Assembly: GCA_046290435.1 (NCBI GenBank)
Contig: JBKAGO010000051.1
Span: 1-64,000 of the forward strand
DNA: 64,000 nucleotides
Direction of reading: 5' to 3'
From: CAVQUE01 sp046290435
GTDB taxonomy: Bacteria > Actinomycetota > Acidimicrobiia > Acidimicrobiales > UBA8592
A program made the translations under genes and the position numbers. Positions 9,449 to 16,241 of this stretch are shown here, in pieces. The notes under the pieces are model-generated. The model ran no database searches. It saw nothing but the letters and a program-made list of their open reading frames with translations, and had not been told where the DNA came from. The first letter of the stretch is position 1. Each line of letters begins with the position of its first letter.

Positions 9449-10297
9449 TCAGCGGTACTCGGGGGGCCGCTTCTCCAGGAAGGCCCGCATGCCCTCGGCG
9501 GGGTCGCCGGTGAGGCTGCAGTAGCTCTGGTTGCGGTCCTCCATGGCCACGACCTCTTCGAGGCTCATACCTGATTCGCTGGCGTTGAGCAGGTCCTTGG
9601 TGAGGCGTAGGCCTGTCGGGGCGGTGTAGAGGAGATCGGCCACGAGGGCCTCGCCGGCCGCAGTGAGCTCGTCGTCGGCCACGACCTCGCTGACCAGACC
9701 CACCCGCAACGCCCGTTCGGCGTCGCAGAACCGGCCGGTCATCAGCAACTCCCGGGCCACCGACGACCCGACCAGGCGGGGCAGCAGATACGAGCTGCCG
9801 CAGTCGCCGCCACCGAACCCGATGCGGATGAACGCGGCGTTGAAGCGGGCCGACTCCCCGGCGATGCGGATGTCGGCGGCGAGCGCCAGCGACATCCCCA
9901 ACCCCGCAGCCGAGCCGTGCACGAGGGCGACGACCGGCTGGGGGATCCGTCGGAGCTTCACGACCAGCTGGCTCCAACGTCGCTGGTCGCTGAGCATCTT
10001 GTAGCCGGCGCCCTGCACCGGTGCCTCCGACGCAGCCGGTCGATCCTTGAGATCGAGCCCGGCGCAGAAGCCGCGTCCGGCGCCGCGCAGCACGATGACC
10101 CGGACGTCGTCGCGCCGTTCGACGGCGTCGAGGTAGTCGTGGAGCGCCTCACGCATCGCTCTGCTGACGGCGTTGAGCCGATCGGGACTGTTGAGCGTCA
10201 GCCAGTCGACGCCGTCGCGGTGCTCGACGAGCAGCGGCGGCGGCCGATCGTGGTCAGCGGTGTCGTGCGCGCCGGGGTCGTGGTCGTTGTCGGGCAT
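9449..10297 (-). CDS. enoyl-CoA hydratase/isomerase (crotonase) family
   Basis: A 282-residue crotonase-fold enzyme. Oxyanion-hole motifs are GRGFCAGLDLKDRP and HGSAAGLGMSLALAADI; the later strand reads FIRIGFGGGDCGSSYLLPRL. The start is ATG 10297 with a GGGAG site, giving an Asp/His-rich N-terminal leader before VEHRDGVDWLTLNSP. A longer frame upstream would run into the phosphatase gene and is not credible. The reaction (hydration, isomerisation or other acyl-CoA chemistry) is not deducible. Residue choice GGGDCG at the usual catalytic Glu region is non-standard and argues against simple beta-oxidation hydratase activity. Confidence 0.87.
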   Translation of the reverse strand: MPDNDHDPGAHDTADHDRPPPLLVEHRDGVDWLTLNSPDRLNAVSRAMREALHDYLDAVERRDDVRVIVLRGAGRGFCAGLDLKDRPAASEAPVQGAGYKMLSDQRRWSQLVVKLRRIPQPVVALVHGSAAGLGMSLALAADIRIAGESARFNAAFIRIGFGGGDCGSSYLLPRLVGSSVARELLMTGRFCDAERALRVGLVSEVVADDELTAAGEALVADLLYTAPTGLRLTKDLLNASESGMSLEEVVAMEDRNQSYCSLTGDPAEGMRAFLEKRPPEYR

Positions 10298-10353
10298 CGT
10301 CGCTCCCGTGGGTTCGAGGTGAACTGCAGGAGGCGACGTTAGCGGTCGCCTGC

Positions 10354-11022
10354 TCAGCTCTCCCGAGGTGTCTCGCTCGGCAGGCCGGCCAGGTGTGCGT
10401 GGTCGTTGTAGCGCATCAGCCGCCAGCGGCCCCGCCGGGGGCCGTGGTCGTCGACCCGCAGTTCGGTGATGGAGGTGTTGAGGGTGAACAGGTCGAAGTG
10501 GCCTCGAGCCGGCAGGTCGAGGAAGGTCCGGAAGGCGACGTCGATGACCCCGCCGTGGCAGGCGACCAGGATGGTCTTGCCCTTGTGCGCGGCGAGCACG
10601 TCTTCGAAGGCACGCGATACCCGGAAGAAGAACTCCGACGCCGACTCGGCGCCGTCGGCGACTCGGTCGTGGCGGCGGCCGATGTAGTCGAAGGCCTCCC
10701 ACTGCTGACTGATGTCGGAGAAGCGCATCCCGTCGATGCTGCCGGGGCGGTGCTCCTCGAGGTCCTTGTGTTCCTCGATGACCAGACCGAGGTGTTCGTT
10801 GACGACCTCGGCCGTTTCGCGCGCCCGTGGCAGCGTGCTCGAGATGAGGACGTCGACGGCGGGCTCGCCGCCCGACTTCCAGCGGTCGCGCAGCGCCTCG
10901 GCCTGGCGCCGCCCGAGGCCGGAGAGGCCTTCGCAGGACTTCTCGCCGCCCATCACCCCCCGGACGGTGACGACGGACTCGCCGTGGCGGACGAGCAGAA
11001 GGGTGGTCTCACGTTCGGTCAT
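10354..11022 (-). CDS. histidine phosphatase family protein
   Basis: A 222-residue phosphoglycerate-mutase-like (branch 1) phosphatase. The catalytic motif LLLVRHGES carries the phosphorylated His near residue 13. STLPRARETAE, EHRPGSIDGM and ACHGGVID supply the other phosphate-pocket Arg, Glu and His residues. Small-molecule phosphomonoesterase is the likely role; the substrate is unknown. It lies 56 bp upstream of the crotonase on the same strand. The start is ATG 11022. Confidence 0.88.
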   Translation of the reverse strand: MTERETTLLLVRHGESVVTVRGVMGGEKSCEGLSGLGRRQAEALRDRWKSGGEPAVDVLISSTLPRARETAEVVNEHLGLVIEEHKDLEEHRPGSIDGMRFSDISQQWEAFDYIGRRHDRVADGAESASEFFFRVSRAFEDVLAAHKGKTILVACHGGVIDVAFRTFLDLPARGHFDLFTLNTSITELRVDDHGPRRGRWRLMRYNDHAHLAGLPSETPRES

Positions 11023-11233
11023 GACGGGTCATCGTCGCCGCAGCGACCCCGACCCGCAACCTCGAGCAGTCGGCTTTCTCGGCTCGGGGGCAGCGCTGAC
11101 CGCTGGATCCAGCGGATCCCTGGCCTGGCGACCCCGCTCCGGTCTCTGCGCACGCTCCAGGGAGGCTCGGACCGCCGGGGCACGGGGGCCGGGGGAAGGG
11201 TCTGCACGGGAGCCGGGGCGCCGGGACCGGCAG

Positions 11234-11239
11234 TACCCT
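11234..11239 (+). promoter_or_regulatory. -10 hexamer, leaderless type (Cof-type HAD gene)
   Basis: TACCCT lies 8 nt before GTG 11248, placing transcription start at or next to the start codon. It supports the GTG start over the ATG 18 bp further on. Confidence 0.5.
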
Positions 11240-11247
11240 CGGCACCC

Positions 11248-12348
11248 GTGCAGACCCTTCCCGCGATGATCGCGACCGACCTCGACGGCACGCTGCTCGG
11301 CCCCGACGGCGAGGTCAGCGAGCGAACCTGTGCCGCCGTCGCTGCGGCGCACGAGGCCGGCATCGTCGTCGTCGCCGCCACCGGCCGCAGCCGCCTCACG
11401 GCGATCGCCAAACTGGCCGGCTGCCCCGACATCCGCTGGGTGGTGTGCTCGAACGGAGCGATGGTCTGGGATCGAGCGGACGACCGGATGCATCTCCACC
11501 GAGCCATCGACGGGCCCGACGCCGTGGCTCTCATGGAGGGGTTGCGCGACCATCCCGACGCGTTGGGCTTCGGATGGGAGACGGTCGACGGCTTCGGCTA
11601 CGACGAGGTGTTCCGGTCGCATCGGCGGCTCGACTCGGCGCCGCTCGTGGTGGGTGACGTCGCGATGCCCGGCCTCGGCGACCAGGTGACGAAGCTGTTG
11701 GTCTCGCACTGCGAACTGCTCGGCAACGATCTGCACCGGCACCTGTCGGGCCATCTCCATGCCGGCGTGACGGTGTCGAGCTCGGGCGGGCCGTTCATCG
11801 AGGCCACGGCGCTCGGCGTCGACAAGTCGTCGACCCTGGCGGGCCTGGCCGAGGCCATGGGTATCGCCGCCGAGTCCGTGATGGCCTTCGGCGATCAACA
11901 CAACGACCTCGAGATGCTGCAATGGGCCGGCACCGGCGTCGCCATGGGCAACGCCCACCCTGAAGTAGCCGCCGCCGCATCGCTGGTGGCCAAGACCCAC
12001 ACCGAAGACGGAGTAGCCCAGGTGATCGAGTCCCTCCTCGAACGCTGTGACGTTGCACACGCTCGAGCGTGTGCAAACCCGTCACAAACGTGGAGCCCGG
12101 GCCGCGACGGCCGGGCGGCAACCGTCGGCGCTCCGCGCCGCACCCGAGACGGCCGACGCACCCCCGCTGGCCTCTTGGGCACCCCCACGGCCGTCTCGGC
12201 CCGACGCCGCTGCTGCGCAGCCCGCCGACACACGGCCGACGACGTGGAAGCTTCGGGCTCACTCACTCGCTTCGCTCGCTCCGTTCACCCGAGTTCGACT
12301 CGAGCGGCTGACGCCGCGCTGTTCTTTGTCTGCCGACCGAGCAAGTAG
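11248..12348 (+). CDS. Cof-type HAD hydrolase with an anomalous C-terminal tail
   Basis: A HAD-superfamily phosphatase (Cof/IIB cap class). The first ~267 residues make a full enzyme: motif I DLDGTLLGPDG, motif II AATGRSR, GVDKSSTLAGL around the Lys, and motif IV FGDQHNDLEML followed by GVAMGNAHPEV. Sugar-phosphate or nucleotide phosphatase activity is usual for the family. The frame then continues ~100 residues through a palindrome (12048-12084) and the first copy of a 121-bp direct repeat before stopping. That tail is Arg/Ala/Ser-rich, unlike any HAD, and looks like non-coding repeat DNA that invaded the 3' end. Start is GTG 11248 or ATG 11266. Confidence 0.85.
   Translation: MQTLPAMIATDLDGTLLGPDGEVSERTCAAVAAAHEAGIVVVAATGRSRLTAIAKLAGCPDIRWVVCSNGAMVWDRADDRMHLHRAIDGPDAVALMEGLRDHPDALGFGWETVDGFGYDEVFRSHRRLDSAPLVVGDVAMPGLGDQVTKLLVSHCELLGNDLHRHLSGHLHAGVTVSSSGGPFIEATALGVDKSSTLAGLAEAMGIAAESVMAFGDQHNDLEMLQWAGTGVAMGNAHPEVAAAASLVAKTHTEDGVAQVIESLLERCDVAHARACANPSQTWSPGRDGRAATVGAPRRTRDGRRTPAGLLGTPTAVSARRRCCAARRHTADDVEASGSLTRFARSVHPSSTRAADAALFFVCRPSK
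12048..12084. repeat. TGACG...CGTCA palindromic element, copy 1
   Basis: The core TTGCACACGC-TCGA-GCGTGTGCAA (12053-12076) is a perfect 24-bp palindrome. It is flanked by TGACG (12048) and CGTCA (to 12084), with a 3-nt bulge. It overlaps the end of the conserved HAD domain. Copy 2 is at 42110-42149, also just past a gene end. It could be a terminator hairpin, a protein-binding palindrome or a REP-type element. Confidence 0.8.
12124..12245 (+). repeat. ~121-bp imperfect direct repeat, copy 1
   Basis: Runs from GTCGGCGCTCCGCGCCGCAC to ...GACGACGTG. It contains CACCCGAGACGGCCGACGCA, CCGTCTCGG and GACGCCGCTGCTGCGCAGCC, all repeated at 12466-12586. An internal CCGAGACGGC...GCCGTCTCGG inverted repeat would fold into a long stem. 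It currently forms part of the HAD reading frame. Confidence 0.75.
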
Positions 12349-12683
12349 CTCGGCAGACGCCGGGGGACCGCCGGAGGCCGTCCCCCGGACCCCCTCGCAG
12401 GCGGCCTCCCTGACCGCCGCGTGCAGAGCCAAACACCCCAGCAGGGCCGCGAGACGCAGACACGCGTCGGCGCTCTCGCCGCACCCGAGACGGCCGACGC
12501 ACCCCGGCGGGTCCCTTGGGCACCCCCCCAGCCGTCTCGGCGAGACGCCGCTGCTGCGCAGCCCGCCGACACCAGCCGGCGACGTGCATCCCGGACCGGG
12601 CGTGAGACGAGGAAGAGCCCGAGGATCCCGGCGCGAGCCCGCCGGAGACGAGCCGGCCCAGAAACACCGAGCCGGCCCAGAAA
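12349..12683. other. repeat-rich intergenic interval without a credible gene
   Basis: 335 bp between the HAD stop and map (convergent genes). It holds a stem around 12375-12399 (GGGGGACC...GTCCCCC) and the second copy of the 121-bp direct repeat. Just upstream, GTCTGCCGA...TCGGCAGAC (around 12329-12358) folds across the HAD stop codon. Open frames exist on both strands but encode only Arg/Ala/Pro-rich chance proteins. A structured RNA or a decayed mobile repeat is possible. Confidence 0.6.
12466..12586 (+). repeat. ~121-bp imperfect direct repeat, copy 2
   Basis: Matches 12124-12245 over its whole length with a few substitutions and small indels. It shares CACCCGAGACGGCCGACGCA, CTTGGGCACCCCC, CCGTCTCGG and GACGCCGCTGCTGCGCAGCC, and has the same internal inverted repeat. 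The two copies start 342 bp apart. Confidence 0.75.
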
Positions 12684-13631
12684 CTACGCGTACTGCTCGG
12701 CGAATACCTCGTTGGGGATCGTGCCCGAGGCGGTCTTGGTCATGATCTCGACGCCGTCGGGGGTGACCACCATCGTGTGTTCGAACTGGGCGGAGCGGCA
12801 GCCATCGGCGGTCAGCGCCGTCCAGTCGTCGTCCCACAGGTACAGGTCGGGTCCGCCGAGATTGAGCATGGGTTCGATGGTGAAGCTCATGCCGAGCTCG
12901 ATCTCGGTGGTGGCGCGCTTGTCGAAGTAGTGCGGGATGGCCAGTGCGCTGTGGAACTCGGGGCCGACGCCGTGGCCGATGAACTCGCGCACGACGGACA
13001 GGTCGTGGGCGTGGGCGTGGGTCTCGATGGCTCGGCCGATGTCGTTGACCTTGGACCCGGGGCGGACGGTGGCGATGCCGGCGTTCATGGCGTTGCGGGT
13101 CTCGCGCACGAGGCGGCGGGAGTCGTCGTCGACCTCACCGACGCAGAAGGTCACGGAGGTGTCGCCGTGGACGCCTTCGTAGAAGACGGTGACGTCGATG
13201 TTGACGATGTCGCCGTCGGCGAGGCGGCGGTTGTCGGGGATCCCGTGGCAGATGACCTCGTTGACCGAGGTGCACACCGACTTGGGGAAGCCCCGGTAGT
13301 TGAGGGGGCTCGGGTAGGCGTTGCGCCGGATGATCTCGTCGTGGGCGATCTCGTCGAGCTTGTCGGTGGTGATGCCGGGTTCGACGTGGCTGCCGACGTG
13401 CAACAGGACCTCGGCGGCGACGGCGCCGGCGCGGCGCATGCGGTCGATCTCGTCTGCGGTCCGCACGATCGGCAGGACTGATCGGCCCGGGTCTCCGTGC
13501 AGGGCGTAGGGCGGTCGGGCGATCTCCTTGGGGACCGTCCGGCGCGGGCTCTGCAGGCCCGGTGTCACGGGCGGGTGCGACGGGCGCGCCGCTGCGGCGT
13601 TTCGATTGCGGTTGCGCTTCCGTTTGACCAT
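12684..13631 (-). CDS. map: type I methionine aminopeptidase
   Basis: A 315-residue cytoplasmic aminopeptidase that removes initiator Met. Metal ligands lie in NIDVTVFYEGVHGDTS (two Asp), FIGHGVGPEFH (His), SFTIEPMLN (Glu) and FEHTMVV (Glu). It carries an N-terminal extension of ~45 residues (KRKRNRNRN, then a Pro-rich stretch) like the SH3-binding-type linker of longer actinobacterial MetAP1 forms. ATG 13631 is preceded by TACCCT 6 nt upstream, suggesting a leaderless mRNA. It converges with the HAD gene across the repeat region. Confidence 0.95.
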   Translation of the reverse strand: MVKRKRNRNRNAAAARPSHPPVTPGLQSPRRTVPKEIARPPYALHGDPGRSVLPIVRTADEIDRMRRAGAVAAEVLLHVGSHVEPGITTDKLDEIAHDEIIRRNAYPSPLNYRGFPKSVCTSVNEVICHGIPDNRRLADGDIVNIDVTVFYEGVHGDTSVTFCVGEVDDDSRRLVRETRNAMNAGIATVRPGSKVNDIGRAIETHAHAHDLSVVREFIGHGVGPEFHSALAIPHYFDKRATTEIELGMSFTIEPMLNLGGPDLYLWDDDWTALTADGCRSAQFEHTMVVTPDGVEIMTKTASGTIPNEVFAEQYA

Positions 13632-13637
13632 CCGACC

Positions 13638-13643
13638 AGGGTA
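13638..13643 (-). promoter_or_regulatory. -10 hexamer, leaderless type (map)
   Basis: TACCCT on the minus strand ends 6 nt before ATG 13631. Confidence 0.45.
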
Positions 13644-13693
13644 TCGGCCTCGACCGGCCCAGGTTGGGCCGCCCCGGCTTGTGGCCGGTTCCC

Positions 13694-14143
13694 CTACATG
13701 AACCGCGAGATGCTCTCGACGACGCAGGCGGGTTTGGGGGCGCCGTCGATCTCGACGGTGATGGTGACCGTCACCTGGACGCCGCCGGCGATCTCGGTGG
13801 CACCGGAGATGGTGGCGGCGCCGCGGATGCGTGACCCGACGGGCACCGGCGCCGGGAACCGGACCTTGTCGACGCCGTAGTTGACGCCCATCGTGACGTT
13901 CTGCACGTCGAGCAGTTCGGGGAGGAACTGGTTGGTGAGCGACAGCGTGAGGTAGCCGTGGGCGATGGTGGTGCCGAAGGGCCCTTCGGCGGCGCGTTCG
14001 GGATCGACATGGATCCACTGGTGATCGCCGGTGGCGTCGGCGAAGGTGTCGATGCGGTCCTGGGTGATCTCGATCCAGTCGGTGACACCGAGGTCGGTTC
14101 CGACGGCGTCGAGCAGGGCGGCGGGGTTGGCGAAGGTGGTCAT
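13694..14143 (-). CDS. MaoC-like (R)-specific enoyl-CoA hydratase
   Basis: A 149-residue hot-dog-fold protein of the MaoC/R-hydratase group acting on acyl-CoA or acyl-ACP. The hydratase motif DATGDHQWIHVD supplies the catalytic Asp and His; FGTTIAHGYLTLSL and VNYGVDKVRFPAPVPVGS are typical of single-domain MaoC proteins. It is close in type to mycobacterial NodN-like hydratases. ATG 14143 has TATCGT 7 nt upstream. It is divergent from the CDF-like gene. Confidence 0.9.
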   Translation of the reverse strand: MTTFANPAALLDAVGTDLGVTDWIEITQDRIDTFADATGDHQWIHVDPERAAEGPFGTTIAHGYLTLSLTNQFLPELLDVQNVTMGVNYGVDKVRFPAPVPVGSRIRGAATISGATEIAGGVQVTVTITVEIDGAPKPACVVESISRFM

Positions 14144-14150
14144 GGCCGAG

Positions 14151-14156
14151 ACGATA
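14151..14156 (-). promoter_or_regulatory. -10 hexamer, leaderless type (MaoC gene)
   Basis: TATCGT on the minus strand ends 7 nt before ATG 14143. Confidence 0.45.
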
Positions 14157-14190
14157 GACCCGGCGATGTGCACGGCCATCCCCGCCGCCT

Positions 14191-14196
14191 TAGCCT
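14191..14196 (+). promoter_or_regulatory. -10 hexamer, leaderless type (CDF-like gene)
   Basis: TAGCCT ends 8 nt before ATG 14205, with no ribosome-binding site between. Confidence 0.5.
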
Positions 14197-14204
14197 GCGC
14201 TGGG

Positions 14205-15125
14205 ATGAGCACCAGCGGCGGAACCCGGGCGATCGTCGCCGCACTGGTCGCCGGCGTGTTCGTGGCCGCCGCGACGTTCGTCGGATTCGTGGTGACGGGT
14301 TCGTCGTCGTTGCTCGCCGGGGCGGTGCTCTCGGTGGCCGGCTCCGGCAGCCAGGCGCTGCTGTTGCTGGGGGGTCGCCGGGCCCGCAGGCTCGCCACGC
14401 TCGATCATCCCTTCGGGTACGGGCGAGCGCAGTACTTCTGGGCCTTCGTTGTGGCGCTGGTGTTGTTCTCGCTGGGCTCGCTGTTCGCGACCCGCCGGGG
14501 CGTCGGAGAGGTAGGCGGCCCCGACGAGCTCGACTCGCTGGGGTGGGCCGTCGGGATCCTGCTGGTCGCGATCGTGGTCGAGGGCCTGTCGCTCCGGACA
14601 GCGGTGAAGGAGTCCCGGCCGCTGAAGGGCGAGTACCGCTGGCGGGCATTCATCCGCCGGGCGAAGGTGCCCGAGCTCCCGGTCGTGGTGGTCGAGGGCC
14701 TCGCTTCCGTCGTCGGGCTGGTGATCGCCCTTGCCGCTGTCACGCTGGCCCAGCTCACGGGCGACCCGGAGTGGGACGGCATCGGTGCGGTGGCGATCGG
14801 GGTGCTGCTGGGGATCCTCGCACTCATGACGGCCATCGGGATGAAGAGCCTTCTCATCGGCGAGGGGGCGCTGCCCGAACAGCGCGACCGGATGCTCGCG
14901 GCCGTGGGGGAAGCGCCCGACGTCGAGCGGCTCGTCCACATGCGCACCGAGTACCTCGGCCCCGACGAGATGCTGATCGCGGCCAAGGTGCAGTTCGACG
15001 CAGGGCTGTCGGTGAGCGAGCTCGCCGATGCCATCGAGGCCACCGAGGCCGCCATCCGCGACGCCGAACCGATCGCCCGGGTGATCTACCTCGAGCCCGA
15101 CTTCTCCGAGCTCGACGGCGACTGA
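14205..15125 (+). CDS. CDF-family transporter homologue with degenerate metal site
   Basis: A 306-residue integral membrane protein of the cation diffusion facilitator family. It belongs to the ZnT9-like subgroup, recognised by LDHPFGYGRAQYFWAFVVAL after TM2 and by VVEGLASVVGLVIAL in TM5. A C-terminal cytoplasmic domain (~205-306) follows. In homologues I recall, TM2 carries AEAxHSxADTGN and TM5 ED. Here TM2 reads LAGAVLSVAGSGSQ and TM5 EG, so the acidic and His ligands are mostly replaced by Gly or Leu. It may not transport Zn/Mn in the standard way. ATG 14205 lies 8 nt after TAGCCT. Confidence 0.85.
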   Translation: MSTSGGTRAIVAALVAGVFVAAATFVGFVVTGSSSLLAGAVLSVAGSGSQALLLLGGRRARRLATLDHPFGYGRAQYFWAFVVALVLFSLGSLFATRRGVGEVGGPDELDSLGWAVGILLVAIVVEGLSLRTAVKESRPLKGEYRWRAFIRRAKVPELPVVVVEGLASVVGLVIALAAVTLAQLTGDPEWDGIGAVAIGVLLGILALMTAIGMKSLLIGEGALPEQRDRMLAAVGEAPDVERLVHMRTEYLGPDEMLIAAKVQFDAGLSVSELADAIEATEAAIRDAEPIARVIYLEPDFSELDGD

Positions 15126-15129
15126 ACCG

Positions 15130-15204
15130 CTGGGGTCAAGCGTACTTTCAACCAACTCCGGTCGACGAGCCGGGAGCCGCTGCCACAGTGGTTGGAGTAA
15201 AACT
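15130..15204. repeat. decayed copy of the CTGGGGTCAAG inverted repeat
   Basis: CTGGGGTCAAGCGTACTTTC, continuing AACCAACTCC (15130-15159), matches the left arm at 49953 with one deletion. A loop-like GTCGACGAGCCGGGAG follows, and then a corrupted right arm (GTGGTTGGAGTAAAACTGCC near 15189-15208). It begins 5 nt after the CDF-like gene stop. Confidence 0.7.
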
Positions 15205-15283
15205 GCCCCTGCCCTCCTCCCGCCGGGCGAGCCCGCATGTCGATGCCACTCGAGCCGGCCGGAAGCAGGACTCGTCCCCTGCC

Positions 15284-16087
15284 CTACCCGGCTTGGGCGC
15301 TGCCGCGCGATTGGATGGCTTCGCGGTTGGCGGCGAGCGCTTCGCGGTCGAAGCCGGCGATCCACTCCCCCGAGAAGCGATTCTCGGCGGCGAGCGCCGG
15401 ATCGTCGAATGGGGCGGCGGCCACCCGGTAGGCGGCCTTGATCGCCTGCAGGTTCTGCAGGGGAACGCTCGCCATGTCGGTCGCCAGCGCGCGGGCGGCG
15501 TCGAGGAGCTCGTCGTGGGGTACGACCTGGTTGACGAGCCCCCAGTCGAGCGCCGTGGCGGCATCGACATAATTGCCGGTGAAGCTCATCTGGCGGGCCC
15601 GGCGAATGCCGATGGCCTGGGGCAACAACACGGTGAGGCCCCAGCCGGGCATGACCCCCACCCGGGCGTGGGTGTCGGCAAAGCGGGCCCGCTCGCTGGC
15701 GATCAGGAAGTCGCAGCCGAGCGCCAGCTCGAAGCCGCCGGTGACGGCTGGACCGTTCACCGCACCGACGAGGGGCTTGGTCAGGGCCCCGAACGGCAGC
15801 GGCGAGTTGGTCACCGACGCCTCGGCATCGCCGTCGCTGCCGAGTTCGGTGGGAGCCGCCGACATCGAACCGCCGCTGAGCTCCTTGAGGTCGAGGCCGG
15901 CGCAGAACGCCGGGTCGGCGCCGGTGAGGATCATGGCGTGGACGTCGGGGTCGGCGTCGAGTTCGGTCAGCGCCGCGGGCACTGCCGCACGCAGTTCGCG
16001 GTTGAGGGCGTTGCGGGCGTCGGGGCGGTTCATGGTGACGACGGCGACGCCGTCGCGCACCTCGGTGAGGATCACGGATTCGGCCAT
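15284..16087 (-). CDS. enoyl-CoA hydratase (crotonase) family
   Basis: A 267-residue crotonase-fold protein beginning VILTEVRDGVAVVTMNRPDA. Oxyanion motifs are DPAFCAGLDLKEL and GPAVTGGFELALGCDF. The mid-region ARVGVMPGWGLTVLLPQ aligns with the usual catalytic loop. Acyl-CoA hydratase or isomerase is likely; the substrate is unknown. It is divergent from the CoA-transferase gene, and both may serve one acyl-CoA pathway. Confidence 0.9.
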   Translation of the reverse strand: MAESVILTEVRDGVAVVTMNRPDARNALNRELRAAVPAALTELDADPDVHAMILTGADPAFCAGLDLKELSGGSMSAAPTELGSDGDAEASVTNSPLPFGALTKPLVGAVNGPAVTGGFELALGCDFLIASERARFADTHARVGVMPGWGLTVLLPQAIGIRRARQMSFTGNYVDAATALDWGLVNQVVPHDELLDAARALATDMASVPLQNLQAIKAAYRVAAAPFDDPALAAENRFSGEWIAGFDREALAANREAIQSRGSAQAG

Positions 16088-16241
16088 CGGGCGATTGTGG
16101 CATCATCGCCGCCGCAGCGCGGTCGCACCGGGTCGTCGACCCCGCGATGGCCAGGCCCGGGCCGGCGTCGACGCCCGAGGATCTGACGGCATGTCAGAAT
16201 GCTGCACGCAAGCCGATGCTCTCCAGTTCCGAGGAAGACCC

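Noticed and set aside
12265..12305. tRNA-like T-arm (CGAGTTCGACTCGAG) in the repeat region
   Set aside because: No acceptor, D-arm or anticodon arm can be folded around it; it is a small palindrome in repeat DNA.
14190..16106. Minus-strand 638-codon frame across the CDF-like gene and the crotonase
   Set aside because: It crosses two genes on different strands, has no motif, and is Arg/Pro-rich.
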